DNA of 64,000 bases from Nitrososphaerota archaeon (GTDB lineage Archaea; Thermoproteota; Nitrososphaeria; Nitrososphaerales; Gagatemarchaeaceae), in contig JAPCJH010000001.1 of assembly GCA_027887045.1 (NCBI GenBank), positions 496,001 to 560,000 of the forward strand. Direction: 5' to 3'. The notes under the pieces are model-generated. The model worked only from the letters and a program-made list of their open reading frames with translations. It was not told the origin of the DNA and searched no databases. Both the position numbers and the translations under genes were made by a program. Shown piece after piece: positions 22,841 to 30,378 of this stretch (within the stretch, counting starts at the first letter, position 1; every line of letters starts with the position of its first letter).

Positions 22841-24463
22841 TCATCCGTTTTGAACGACATATATGCCGGCGAGATATCCGAACGTGATGCAGGGACCGAG
22901 TGTCGCCCCCGAAGCTGCATATCCTGGGCCCATCACACTCGCTGCATTATTGCCAGCAGCGTAAAGACCTGGAATCGGTTTGTTTCCCGAGTCTAGAACT
23001 TGACCTTTGTGGTCTGTGAGAAGTCCACCCTTCGTCCCGATGTCCCCCGCGAGGAGTCTGATGCCGTAGAAGGGAGGTTCTGAGATCTTCCCGAGCGTCG
23101 GATTTCGGGCGCTCGGATCTCCCCAGTGTCTGTCATACAAACCGCGGCCTCGGTGGAATTCGGGGTCGAATCCGTCAGCTACGAACTGGTTGAATCTCTT
23201 GACTGTTGTTTCGAGATTGTCAATGTTGATACGTAGCTTGCTCGCCAAGCCGCGAATCGAGTCCGCGCTGGCAACCCACCTCGGAGCCGGCCGACCGGGG
23301 GGCGTGTTAACGAACCAGTACTTCCGCCGGTGGTTAGAGTCGAAGATCAGGAAACTGGGAATATTGTCGCGCTCGTATGTTTCTGGGTTTACCAGAAGCA
23401 TGACTTTCGTCAGGTCGTTGTAGTTCATTGATTCGTTCGCGAATCGCTTGCCCGCTCTGTTGACCATGATCGAGCCCGGGAGTGTTCGTTCGCTGGTCAC
23501 CAGCCACCCTCGTTTATCGTTTGGCCTCAAGAGTAGAGTGAACCACCAGGCTTCGTCCATCAGCGCGGTGGTTGCCCCTACCCCCGTGCCCATCCTGATC
23601 CCGTCTCCGGTGTTTGTGTCACAGCCCGCTGAATTTTCTGATGGAGCTTGGAGATACCGTTTCTTCATGGACAAGTTCCATTCAAAACCCCCCGCGGCAA
23701 GGATGACTCCTAACTTTGCCCATATTGTCCTCGTTGTTTTGCGTGCACGTGCTACAACTCCCATTACGCGGCGCCTGTCAGTAAGCAGACGGGTGGCTCG
23801 GTGTTCGAGAAGCAGAGGAACCCTGCGGTCGAACAGAGCTTTTCTCAAAGAGCCTATCAGCGCTTCCCCAAAAGAGAGAGTTGTTGGTTTCCTCCGCCTG
23901 AGTTCTGGGACTTCCTCTCCCCGCATTATCTTCTCGAACTCGAGGGATGTCGTGTGGATTCCGCCATCCGTGTGGTACTGCGGATTCTGTCTGAGGTGTT
24001 TGAATTCGGATCCGAGAAGCAAACCGTCAAAGAGGCCTGGATCGAGGGTTCGACCGCCCTTCGAGGCGCCCGGCCACTCAGGGTGGTAATCTGGCAGGTC
24101 TTCCCTGAGCTTGGGCCGCAGGAGAGTCTTCTCTACGAGGAAATCTAAGGCACGTGGAGCGTTCTCCACGAATGATTCAATGAGTTTTGTGTCGACCCTC
24201 CCCAGGGTTAACCTCTTCAAGTATAGTAGAGTGGATGATTTGGAATCTTTTATCCCCGCCTCCTGCTCGAACTCATTGTTTGGGATCCAAAGCTGCCCTC
24301 CAGAGAGCGCCGACGATCCGCCATACTTGGCGCTCTTCTCGAGAACCACTACGCTGGCCCCTTGTATTGAAGCGGACAGCGCTGCGGCCAGAGCACTGGC
24401 TCCCGAGCCAACAACCACGACGTCGAACTCGGTCGATCTCGTGATTCGTCTCGCGCGAGACAC
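22841..24463 (-). CDS. FAD-dependent dehydrogenase, ketosteroid dehydrogenase/fumarate reductase-like
   Basis: A 540-residue flavoprotein. The N-terminal dinucleotide fold reads FDVVVVGSGASALAAALSAS, followed by VVVLEKSAKYGGSSALSGGQ (about residues 35-55). The C-terminal FAD segment is GLYAAGNNAASVMGPGYAASGATLGPCITFGYLAG. The overall pattern is that of FAD_binding_2 enzymes related to 3-ketosteroid delta-1-dehydrogenase and fumarate reductase. Such enzymes insert or remove double bonds next to carbonyls. GTG 24463 is chosen because a symmetric TTTAA element at 24494-24500 fits a leaderless start; residues upstream are Arg/Pro-rich and not homologous. Substrate unknown. Confidence 0.85.
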   Translation of the reverse strand: MSRARRITRSTEFDVVVVGSGASALAAALSASIQGASVVVLEKSAKYGGSSALSGGQLWIPNNEFEQEAGIKDSKSSTLLYLKRLTLGRVDTKLIESFVENAPRALDFLVEKTLLRPKLREDLPDYHPEWPGASKGGRTLDPGLFDGLLLGSEFKHLRQNPQYHTDGGIHTTSLEFEKIMRGEEVPELRRRKPTTLSFGEALIGSLRKALFDRRVPLLLEHRATRLLTDRRRVMGVVARARKTTRTIWAKLGVILAAGGFEWNLSMKKRYLQAPSENSAGCDTNTGDGIRMGTGVGATTALMDEAWWFTLLLRPNDKRGWLVTSERTLPGSIMVNRAGKRFANESMNYNDLTKVMLLVNPETYERDNIPSFLIFDSNHRRKYWFVNTPPGRPAPRWVASADSIRGLASKLRINIDNLETTVKRFNQFVADGFDPEFHRGRGLYDRHWGDPSARNPTLGKISEPPFYGIRLLAGDIGTKGGLLTDHKGQVLDSGNKPIPGLYAAGNNAASVMGPGYAASGATLGPCITFGYLAGIYVVQNG

Positions 24464-24493
24464 GGTTGACCCTCTACGTGGAACTTGGTTCGG

Positions 24494-24500
24494 ATTTAAG
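24494..24500. promoter_or_regulatory. Shared TATA element of a divergent promoter
   Basis: ATTTAAG is nearly symmetric and sits 26-32 bases from both the GTG at 24463 (minus) and the TTG at 24526 (plus). One AT-rich element may therefore serve two leaderless transcripts in opposite directions, tying expression of the flavoprotein and the hydrolase. Confidence 0.4.
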
Positions 24501-24525
24501 CAAGCGCAGCGCTCCGAAGAGGCTT

Positions 24526-25146
24526 TTGGCGGAGACATTTGATAACAAGAGTCTCACTCTGGAAGGTGGCATCACCATTGGTCTTCGGGATGAGGGCAGC
24601 TCTGACGTCGTCATGGTGCTCTTGCATGGACTGGATGCCCACTCCGGGTCATGGCGTAGGACGGTCCCTTATTTTGTCGGAAAAATCAGGGTGATCGCCC
24701 CCTCGCTTCCCCCGACCTTTGTGCTGGGAGAACGACTCCCGGTGTCACGCTATGTTTCGTTCGTCGAGGAACTGTTCTCGAAGCTCAAAATCACGACCGC
24801 CCAAGTTGTTGGCCATTCAATGGGAGGCTGGGTGGCTTTGAGATTCGCTCTGAGGAATCCTGAATTGGTAGGGTCGTTGGTGTTGGAAGACACGGCGGGG
24901 GTTTCAACCAATGGAAATCTCGTCGGGGGAAAAGTTGGGAAAGATGAGCTTGCTAGGATAAGCGCGAGGACTTTGGTGGTATGGGGCAAAGAAGACGTAC
25001 TCTTCCCGCTGAGTATCGCCTACTCGGTGCACAGGGCAATCAATGGGAGTGTTCTGGCGATAGTGGAAGGGGCCGGGCACGTACCCCACTGGGAACAACC
25101 AGAGCAGTTCAACCGCGTTGTGGAGAAATTTCTCATGTTGAAATAG
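24526..25146 (+). CDS. Alpha/beta-fold hydrolase
   Basis: A 206-residue hydrolase from TTG 24526 (MAETFDNKSLTLEGGITIGL). The oxyanion strand is VVMVLLHGLDAHSGSWRR, the nucleophile elbow GHSMGGWVAL, the acid KEDVLFP and the catalytic His GHVPHWEQP, giving a Ser-Asp-His triad. It is slightly shorter than typical (about 250-280), with a small cap. The shared AT-rich element upstream favours this start over 24466. Its neighbour is a flavin dehydrogenase, so the two may act in breakdown of the same compound; that is inference from the divergent promoter only. Confidence 0.85.
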   Translation: MAETFDNKSLTLEGGITIGLRDEGSSDVVMVLLHGLDAHSGSWRRTVPYFVGKIRVIAPSLPPTFVLGERLPVSRYVSFVEELFSKLKITTAQVVGHSMGGWVALRFALRNPELVGSLVLEDTAGVSTNGNLVGGKVGKDELARISARTLVVWGKEDVLFPLSIAYSVHRAINGSVLAIVEGAGHVPHWEQPEQFNRVVEKFLMLK

Positions 25147-25229
25147 GCCGCCTAGGAATCGTGATTTGCTAACAATCCTGGTGGGGGGTTAATTCAGGCT
25201 GATTTGGTAACGTCTAGTGTACTTACTTG

Positions 25230-25280
25230 GTAGTCAGCTACTACTAACTATATATTCCAGAGTCCCCACGGTTTCCGTGG
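25230..25280 (+). promoter_or_regulatory. Thioredoxin promoter: TATA element flanked by two dyads
   Basis: CTATATATT (25248-25256) is a clear TATA element. GTAGT-CAGCT-ACTAC (25230-25244) lies just upstream, at the TFB recognition position, and CCACGG-TTT-CCGTGG (25266-25280) overlaps the expected transcription start. Both dyads could bind regulators; the second could also form a 5' hairpin. Confidence 0.45.
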
Positions 25281-25291
25281 TGAATTAGTAA

Positions 25292-25627
25292 TTGAACAAA
25301 AGTCCTATGATTCACGTGGGCGACAAGGAGTTCGAAGATCAGGTACTCAAATCGGATGTCCCCGTAGTGGTAGACTTCTACGCCGATTGGTGTGGGCCTT
25401 GCAGGATGGTTGGCCCCCTAATGGAACAGCTCTCCGATGAGTATTCTGGCAAGGCGAAGTTTGTCAAGGTCGATACCGACAGTAACCCCGAACTCACGTC
25501 GAAGTATGGAATAATGAGCATTCCCACGGTGATGGTCTTCAAGAACGGTACTGTGAAAGATACAGTTATTGGTGTCGCTCCTGCCCCCGTCTACAGGCAA
25601 AAGATCGAAGGAACTCTGCGTGCCTAG
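25292..25627 (+). CDS. trxA: Thioredoxin
   Basis: A 111-residue thioredoxin. The redox motif is WCGPC (about residues 33-37) in VVDFYADWCGPCRMVGP, the buried Asp precedes it and the cis-Pro is in MSIPTVMVF (about 77-85). It reduces disulfides in target proteins with electrons from a thioredoxin reductase, which is not in this window. TTG 25292 and ATG 25307 are both possible starts. The gene stands alone with its own dyad-rich promoter, suggesting regulated expression. Confidence 0.95.
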   Translation: MNKSPMIHVGDKEFEDQVLKSDVPVVVDFYADWCGPCRMVGPLMEQLSDEYSGKAKFVKVDTDSNPELTSKYGIMSIPTVMVFKNGTVKDTVIGVAPAPVYRQKIEGTLRA

Positions 25628-25640
25628 TCCTTTGCGGGCG

Positions 25641-26393
25641 TCAGCGAAGGTCCCCCAGCTTCTGATTTTCTCTCATGAGCGAGAGCATTTCGTCAAAGAA
25701 ACCTAAGACGACCCGCCGAAATTCCTGGTCTCCCCACCCCGGCTTCGCCTCTTCGTAGAAATTTTGTAAAGAATCGAATTTTGCGGGAGTGTCGTCGCTC
25801 ATCATCGACAAGAAGACCCTGTTCTTCGATGCCATTTCACTTCTCTCGTCATAGAGTGAGTGCCGCTTGAGGGACGCAATCGCGAAGGCGTTTCTCGCGA
25901 GGAGCGCAGCGTCTGAAGTCGGGTCCCCTGTGGGCCGATCGGTGACCCACCCCGCAAAGAACCTTTGCGCCAATTTGTACTCTTTCTCATTCATCACCGA
26001 AAACACCACGTCATCGGCCAAAATGTTTTGGAGATGATTGAAGGCTTCCACCATGTATTCGCTTTCCCTTTCATTAAGTCCATCCTTCTCATTGAGGCTT
26101 GCAAGGGCCTGTTCAATGATTTCGTGTTTGTGGGACGGGGCTCCCCGCTCCGTGAAGTAGATGTGAGAAAGTTCGTGCAGGACTAAGCCTCCTAACATCT
26201 CTGAATCAAGAGCCCAGTCGGCTATCACGATTTCGTGAACCGAACCGTCCTGCCTGGCGTATCCCATTATGGAAAGATTCGGGTCTACAGTGATGTTCAC
26301 CTTGGAATTGATGTCAAAACCTGCATTCTTCATGCGTTGCAGAGCCCATTCGAGTACCTGTTTTAGCGACTGATCTGATTTTCCGATTGACAA
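25641..26393 (-). CDS. HExxH metallopeptidase-like protein
   Basis: A 250-residue protein from TTG 26391-26393 (MSIGKSDQSLKQVLEWALQR). GLVLHELSHIYFTERGAPSH holds the HELSH zinc site, and LQNILADDVVF further on provides acidic residues that could be the third ligand. The layout resembles archaeal DUF5781-type putative peptidases. It is soluble and lacks a signal. The start is set by GTTAAATG at about 26420-26428 on the minus strand; the longer frame to 26534 overlaps the neighbouring gene and is not homologous. Substrate unknown. Confidence 0.65.
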   Translation of the reverse strand: MSIGKSDQSLKQVLEWALQRMKNAGFDINSKVNITVDPNLSIMGYARQDGSVHEIVIADWALDSEMLGGLVLHELSHIYFTERGAPSHKHEIIEQALASLNEKDGLNERESEYMVEAFNHLQNILADDVVFSVMNEKEYKLAQRFFAGWVTDRPTGDPTSDAALLARNAFAIASLKRHSLYDERSEMASKNRVFLSMMSDDTPAKFDSLQNFYEEAKPGWGDQEFRRVVLGFFDEMLSLMRENQKLGDLR

Positions 26394-26424
26394 TGGTAAA
26401 CCACCGAGTCGATTCCTTCCGCAT

Positions 26425-26919
26425 TTAACGTTTGATTGTGCCAAACTCGTTCCATTTCTCGGCGAGAGTGTCTCTGACGGGCTTGTAGACATCCGTGTAG
26501 AACCTGGCCTGCGATAGAAGGACCTGAGCGTCATACTTTTTCATCAAGTCCAGAGCGTCTTCCCAGGCGCTCGGGAAAGTGCCGTTGAATCTTGTGATGA
26601 TTTGTTTGTCAAAGTCGGTCTCGCTCTGGATCTTCCCCCCTATGGTGAACCTTGCTTTGCCGACTTTGTTATCTCTGTACGCGATTTCGTCGCCGAGCGC
26701 GTACACGTTTGCTTGCTCGTCCGAGACTCCCCTCCCAACGCGGCTTGGAACTCCAGAAACCCCCGGCTTCCCCCTGAAACCTCTTTTCGCGGCGGCGTAA
26801 AAGATGGCGCGGTTCAGTCCCCAAGAATAAGCCTCCTCTTTGCTGAGCCCCAGAGCGAAAGCGCGCGCTGCTTGCAGCGTAGCCATGACGCAGAACCTGT
26901 TGACGGCCGGCAACAGCAT
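26425..26919 (-). CDS. Conserved archaeal protein of unknown function
   Basis: A 164-residue protein beginning MLLPAVNRFCVMATLQAARA. It contains AFALGLSKEEAYSWGLNRAI (helical) and later GDEIAYRDNKVGKARFTIGG, a beta-rich patch. No catalytic motif is recognised. I recall similar unnamed proteins in Thaumarchaeota, but cannot confirm this here. The ATG at 26919 has GGAGAGAG upstream; a TATA-like element at 26937-26944 would also allow ATG 26886 (MATLQAARAF) with a short leader. It precedes the zincin-like gene on the same strand. Confidence 0.6.
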   Translation of the reverse strand: MLLPAVNRFCVMATLQAARAFALGLSKEEAYSWGLNRAIFYAAAKRGFRGKPGVSGVPSRVGRGVSDEQANVYALGDEIAYRDNKVGKARFTIGGKIQSETDFDKQIITRFNGTFPSAWEDALDLMKKYDAQVLLSQARFYTDVYKPVRDTLAEKWNEFGTIKR

Positions 26920-27018
26920 AAACTCTCTCCTCGGCGTTATATTCGTTCTTGCAACACCGCAGGTCTGACGCGAAAAAATAAACGGAGGATGAGGAGCCAT
27001 TGGCCCCTCTTGATTGAG

Positions 27019-28203
27019 CTACTTCCTTGCCTTGATCGTCACGAACACACTAACGGCAGACACGGCAACGGCGACGGCGGCGATTCCCGCGAAAATGAGA
27101 ATCGTGTTGTTTGAGACGCTTTGGTCAGTGGTTCCAGAGAAAGACGAAATCTGTGGCGTCTGATAGATTTGTGGAACTACTCCCTGCGTCACCGCCGGAT
27201 TCCCCGATTGTGCCTGTAGTTGCTGGACTTGGTCAGCTGGTACTCCGCCTGCGGTGTTTGCTATCGTGCCCGCGGTTCCTGAGACCCCGGGAACAACACC
27301 CGTGCTTTTTGCACCGTACGGGTAGGCCCAGTAGTTCGGCTGTTGGAAGCGCAGTGTCAAGCTGGCGCTCGCTTGCGGAGGCAGCACAAGTGTCGAGGCT
27401 GCCAGGCCGACGTATGAGGGTTGCCAGTAGACCGTCACGTTGATTTTCTCACCGCCGACGGTGGTCTGGACTGTTGTCTCTTTTTGCGGAAGTTTTACCT
27501 GTAGCCAATCCCACGCACTAACTTCGACCGGCACACTTGGGACGACGAGGTGTGCGACTCCGCCCTTCCCGGTTTGGCTCCACATGACCAAGTGATTGTC
27601 CCCGCCGTTCCACCAATAGGAACCGCCGACGATTGACGCGGACACCGAGGCGCCAATGGCTTCCGTGCCGTTCAGAAACTTGGCTGAAATCGTGATGTTG
27701 GACGTCGGGAGACTCGAGAATGGCTTGGTGCTGATCTCTAAGTTGGTGGGTCCGCTTATGTCTTTGTCCATGTACCCGTATTCAACCGCTGGCGCGCTCC
27801 AATAACAAGGAGGCATAATCGCTGCTCCCAGAGTGGCTGAAGCGCCTGCTGAAGCGTATGGATAGCAGATCGATGAGGTTTCTTGGAGTGCGGTTACGGT
27901 GAACAGGTAGGTCGCAGCAGGGAGCTCGAACGAGGTGACTGGATAACGTGTGTTGGAGGTAGCTACGAGAGAACCAGAGGAGTTGTAGGTCGATACCTGG
28001 TACGTGGCGTTAAGATTCGTGGTGGTTGTGATGTTTATTTGGACAGCATTGTAAGAAAGACTGGTTTTGTTGGCGTTGGCGAGGGCAACTCCGCCACTGC
28101 CCAAGAGGAGTGCCCCGAGCATCAAAGCTGCCAAAGTTCCAGATGATCTGAGGTGTCGTCTGAAGTACGACTTCTTTACTATTCGGTTCAATTTTTTCTT
28201 CAC
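27019..28203 (-). CDS. Secreted cell-surface glycoprotein with C-terminal anchor
   Basis: A 394-residue protein from GTG 28203. The N-terminus is very basic (MKKKLNRIVKKSYFRRHLRS) followed by a hydrophobic signal (TLAALMLGALLLGSGGVALA). The ectodomain is rich in Ser, Thr, Asn and Val with many N-x-S/T sequons (NIT, NAT, NSS, NKT) suited to AglB glycosylation, and contains beta-sandwich-like stretches. A Gln/Pro/Ala-rich stalk precedes a C-terminal membrane helix (ILIFAGIAAVAVAVSAVSVF) and a short basic tail. This is the design of archaeal surface or S-layer-associated proteins. Partner and role unknown. GGATTATGC at about 28228 could be the TATA element. Confidence 0.7.
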   Translation of the reverse strand: MKKKLNRIVKKSYFRRHLRSSGTLAALMLGALLLGSGGVALANANKTSLSYNAVQINITTTTNLNATYQVSTYNSSGSLVATSNTRYPVTSFELPAATYLFTVTALQETSSICYPYASAGASATLGAAIMPPCYWSAPAVEYGYMDKDISGPTNLEISTKPFSSLPTSNITISAKFLNGTEAIGASVSASIVGGSYWWNGGDNHLVMWSQTGKGGVAHLVVPSVPVEVSAWDWLQVKLPQKETTVQTTVGGEKINVTVYWQPSYVGLAASTLVLPPQASASLTLRFQQPNYWAYPYGAKSTGVVPGVSGTAGTIANTAGGVPADQVQQLQAQSGNPAVTQGVVPQIYQTPQISSFSGTTDQSVSNNTILIFAGIAAVAVAVSAVSVFVTIKARK

Positions 28204-28250
28204 CGCAATGTTATGGGAGGGAGTTCGCATAATCCTACGCAATGAAACGT

Positions 28251-28271
28251 CTGTTCTGTAATCCAGAACAG
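28251..28271. promoter_or_regulatory. Perfect 8-bp inverted repeat in a divergent intergenic region
   Basis: CTGTTCTG-TAATC-CAGAACAG is exactly symmetric in its arms. It lies about 50 bases upstream of the surface-protein start and about 130 bases upstream of the alkA start, without a U-tract, so it looks more like an operator than a terminator. Confidence 0.5.
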
Positions 28272-28399
28272 GGAATGCGTATTCAGGAAAGCCCCTCCTT
28301 GAGCTCTGAGGCGATCTGCCAGCCCCGAACGTAGGGGGGTTGCAGACGACCCAGCCGGACGGACCGATTTACAACGGTTATCCTTTTACGGTGGGGAAA

Positions 28400-29047
28400 A
28401 TGGGTTCTGAAGATTCTTTGTCGTTCCCGAACATAGGAGAGCCCCAAACGTTCCGGAGTGGGGTCGAACACGTCTCGAAAGTCGATCCGAAGATTGCGAG
28501 ATTAACTTCGGAACGCGGATTGATTGAGTTCCGGGCGGGAGGAGACCCTTTCGAGTCCCTTGTCGAAGCCATAATCTCGCAGCAGCTCAACGGACGAGTG
28601 GCACGGACTATCTTTGAGAAGTTGAAGCAACTGATGCATTCCAAGCCTATCGATCCTTTCGTGCTGAATGCGGTCCCTTCGTCCAAGCTTCGGAAAGTGG
28701 GTGTTTCCCCCCAGAAAATTCGTTACCTGAAGGACCTGAGCTCGAGGGTCGTTGGGGGTCGATTGGACCTCCGCGGCCTTAAGAACAAGCCCGACGACCA
28801 GGTAGTTCAGATCTTAGACGAGGTTAAGGGGATTGGTCCGTGGACGGCCCAAATGTTTCTCTTGTTTACTCTCGGTCGACCGGATGTTCTTCCTGTGGAC
28901 GACCTGGGGATACAAGTCTCTGTGCGGAGGGTCTACTCCCTGCGCAAGCTCCCTAGACCCGACAAGATCAGGAAGATCGCCAAGGACTGGCATCCCTTCT
29001 GCTCCGTAGCGGCACTATACCTCTGGCAGGCGAAAGAAGCTCGGTAG
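28400..29047 (+). CDS. alkA: DNA-3-methyladenine glycosylase II (AlkA family)
   Basis: A 215-residue HhH-GPD glycosylase. The helix-hairpin-helix is LDEVKGIGPWTAQMFLLFTL (about residues 150-169), followed by GRPDVLPVDDLGIQ, in which the second Asp of VDDLG is the catalytic residue. It lacks the iron-sulfur cysteines of the MutY/Nth group. It excises alkylated purines to start base-excision repair. The frame opens at 28340, but GATTTACAAC at 28365-28374 fits the ATG at 28400. The MFS gene starts six bases after its stop. Confidence 0.9.
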   Translation: MGSEDSLSFPNIGEPQTFRSGVEHVSKVDPKIARLTSERGLIEFRAGGDPFESLVEAIISQQLNGRVARTIFEKLKQLMHSKPIDPFVLNAVPSSKLRKVGVSPQKIRYLKDLSSRVVGGRLDLRGLKNKPDDQVVQILDEVKGIGPWTAQMFLLFTLGRPDVLPVDDLGIQVSVRRVYSLRKLPRPDKIRKIAKDWHPFCSVAALYLWQAKEAR

Positions 29048-29053
29048 GTTGCG

Positions 29054-30343
29054 TTGGAGAGGGAAATGAAGCCCTCTGATGGCGACAAGGCCAAGTCACC
29101 TAGCTGGTTCTATGCTATGCTTCCGGCGGCGATTGCGACTGGGCCGGTAGGAACGCTAATTCAGCTGTACGTCCTTGAGCTGCACGGCAGCGTGCTGGAT
29201 GTCGGGTTGGTCACGAGTGTATTCAACGCCGTCAGCATCCCAGCTGCGATAATCTGGGGGTACGTCACCGACAGGTTCCATAACAGGAAAGCGATAGTAG
29301 CTGCCAGTTCGCTAGCCATCTCCGGGAATCTCATACTGTTACTCCTGCTGAATACAATCTCCGGTGTGGCCATCCTCTACGGATTGTTTTCTTTGCTCAC
29401 CGCGGCGTCAGCCACCCCGCTCAACCTGCTCGTGATGGAGACCTCACCCAAGTCGCATTGGGCGACTGCGTTCGCGAGATTCTCCATGGTGAGCAGTATT
29501 GGGAATACCATAGGATTTCTCATCGGGTCAGTTTGGCCCACCCTCTTCCCTCTCCAACTTCTTGTCGTCCCTCTCTCGTTACTATCGGCAGCATCGGCGA
29601 TTCTTTCCGTGATCTTGATACGTGAACCAAGTTTCGTCTTCGAAGGCGAAATAATTGCCATGCAGAAGAGGAGCTTTTACCAGAGATTGTTGGTACTCCC
29701 ACTCGTATTCCTGCGGGTTCCGGGGGCGACTGACTTCAGGGCGGTTTTCAAGGGATTGAGGTATCAACTCACCGGGCAACTCCCGATCCTATACTTCTCA
29801 ATCTTCGCTTTCTACTTCTCGAGCGGAGTGTTCAACACTTCGCTGACCCCGTCGCTCAAGGTCGCGGGATCGACCGAAGGCGAAATCTTCCTCGTAAGTC
29901 TTCTAGGGGTGGCTGTTCAGACCGCTTCTTTCTATTTTGCGGGGCCATACATTGAGCGCAGAACGTTGCGTGTGGCGGCTCTGGGGGGTCTCGCGCTGAG
30001 AGCTGTCTGTTACGGTCTGATTGGATTGGGCGCGGCTTTCCTGACGGGGACTCCATACCTCGCGACCACGCTGGGGCTTTACCCTCTCGCTTCAGGACTT
30101 GCGTTCGCGACCTACTACACTGCTTCGAACACGATGGTATTCAACATGCTCGGGGCTAAGCGTCAAGGTTCGAGGCTAGGAGTGTACAGCGCTTTGGTTG
30201 GGGTCGCGGTTACAGTTGGATCATTGGTATCTGGTTTCACTTCGTTCTATCTCGGTTTCGCAGTGACCTTTGTCGTTTCCGCTCTCGCGCTCGTTCTTGC
30301 GGCCGCTCTGACTTCTTTGATTAGCGACAAGCCGTCCGGATGA
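29054..30343 (+). CDS. MFS transporter (12-TM)
   Basis: A 429-residue transporter with about 12 membrane segments. The first domain holds GTLIQLYVLELHGSVLDVGL and the loop GYVTDRFHNRKAIVAAS, a version of MFS motif A (GxxxDRxxRR). The second domain includes LGAKRQGSRLGVYSALVGVAVT. The start is TTG and lies six bases after alkA, so the two are likely co-transcribed, although no shared function is evident. Substrate unknown; efflux is as likely as uptake. Confidence 0.85.
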   Translation: MEREMKPSDGDKAKSPSWFYAMLPAAIATGPVGTLIQLYVLELHGSVLDVGLVTSVFNAVSIPAAIIWGYVTDRFHNRKAIVAASSLAISGNLILLLLLNTISGVAILYGLFSLLTAASATPLNLLVMETSPKSHWATAFARFSMVSSIGNTIGFLIGSVWPTLFPLQLLVVPLSLLSAASAILSVILIREPSFVFEGEIIAMQKRSFYQRLLVLPLVFLRVPGATDFRAVFKGLRYQLTGQLPILYFSIFAFYFSSGVFNTSLTPSLKVAGSTEGEIFLVSLLGVAVQTASFYFAGPYIERRTLRVAALGGLALRAVCYGLIGLGAAFLTGTPYLATTLGLYPLASGLAFATYYTASNTMVFNMLGAKRQGSRLGVYSALVGVAVTVGSLVSGFTSFYLGFAVTFVVSALALVLAAALTSLISDKPSG

Positions 30344-30378
30344 GTCTGGGTCTGTTGTATCTACGCGCACTCGATATC

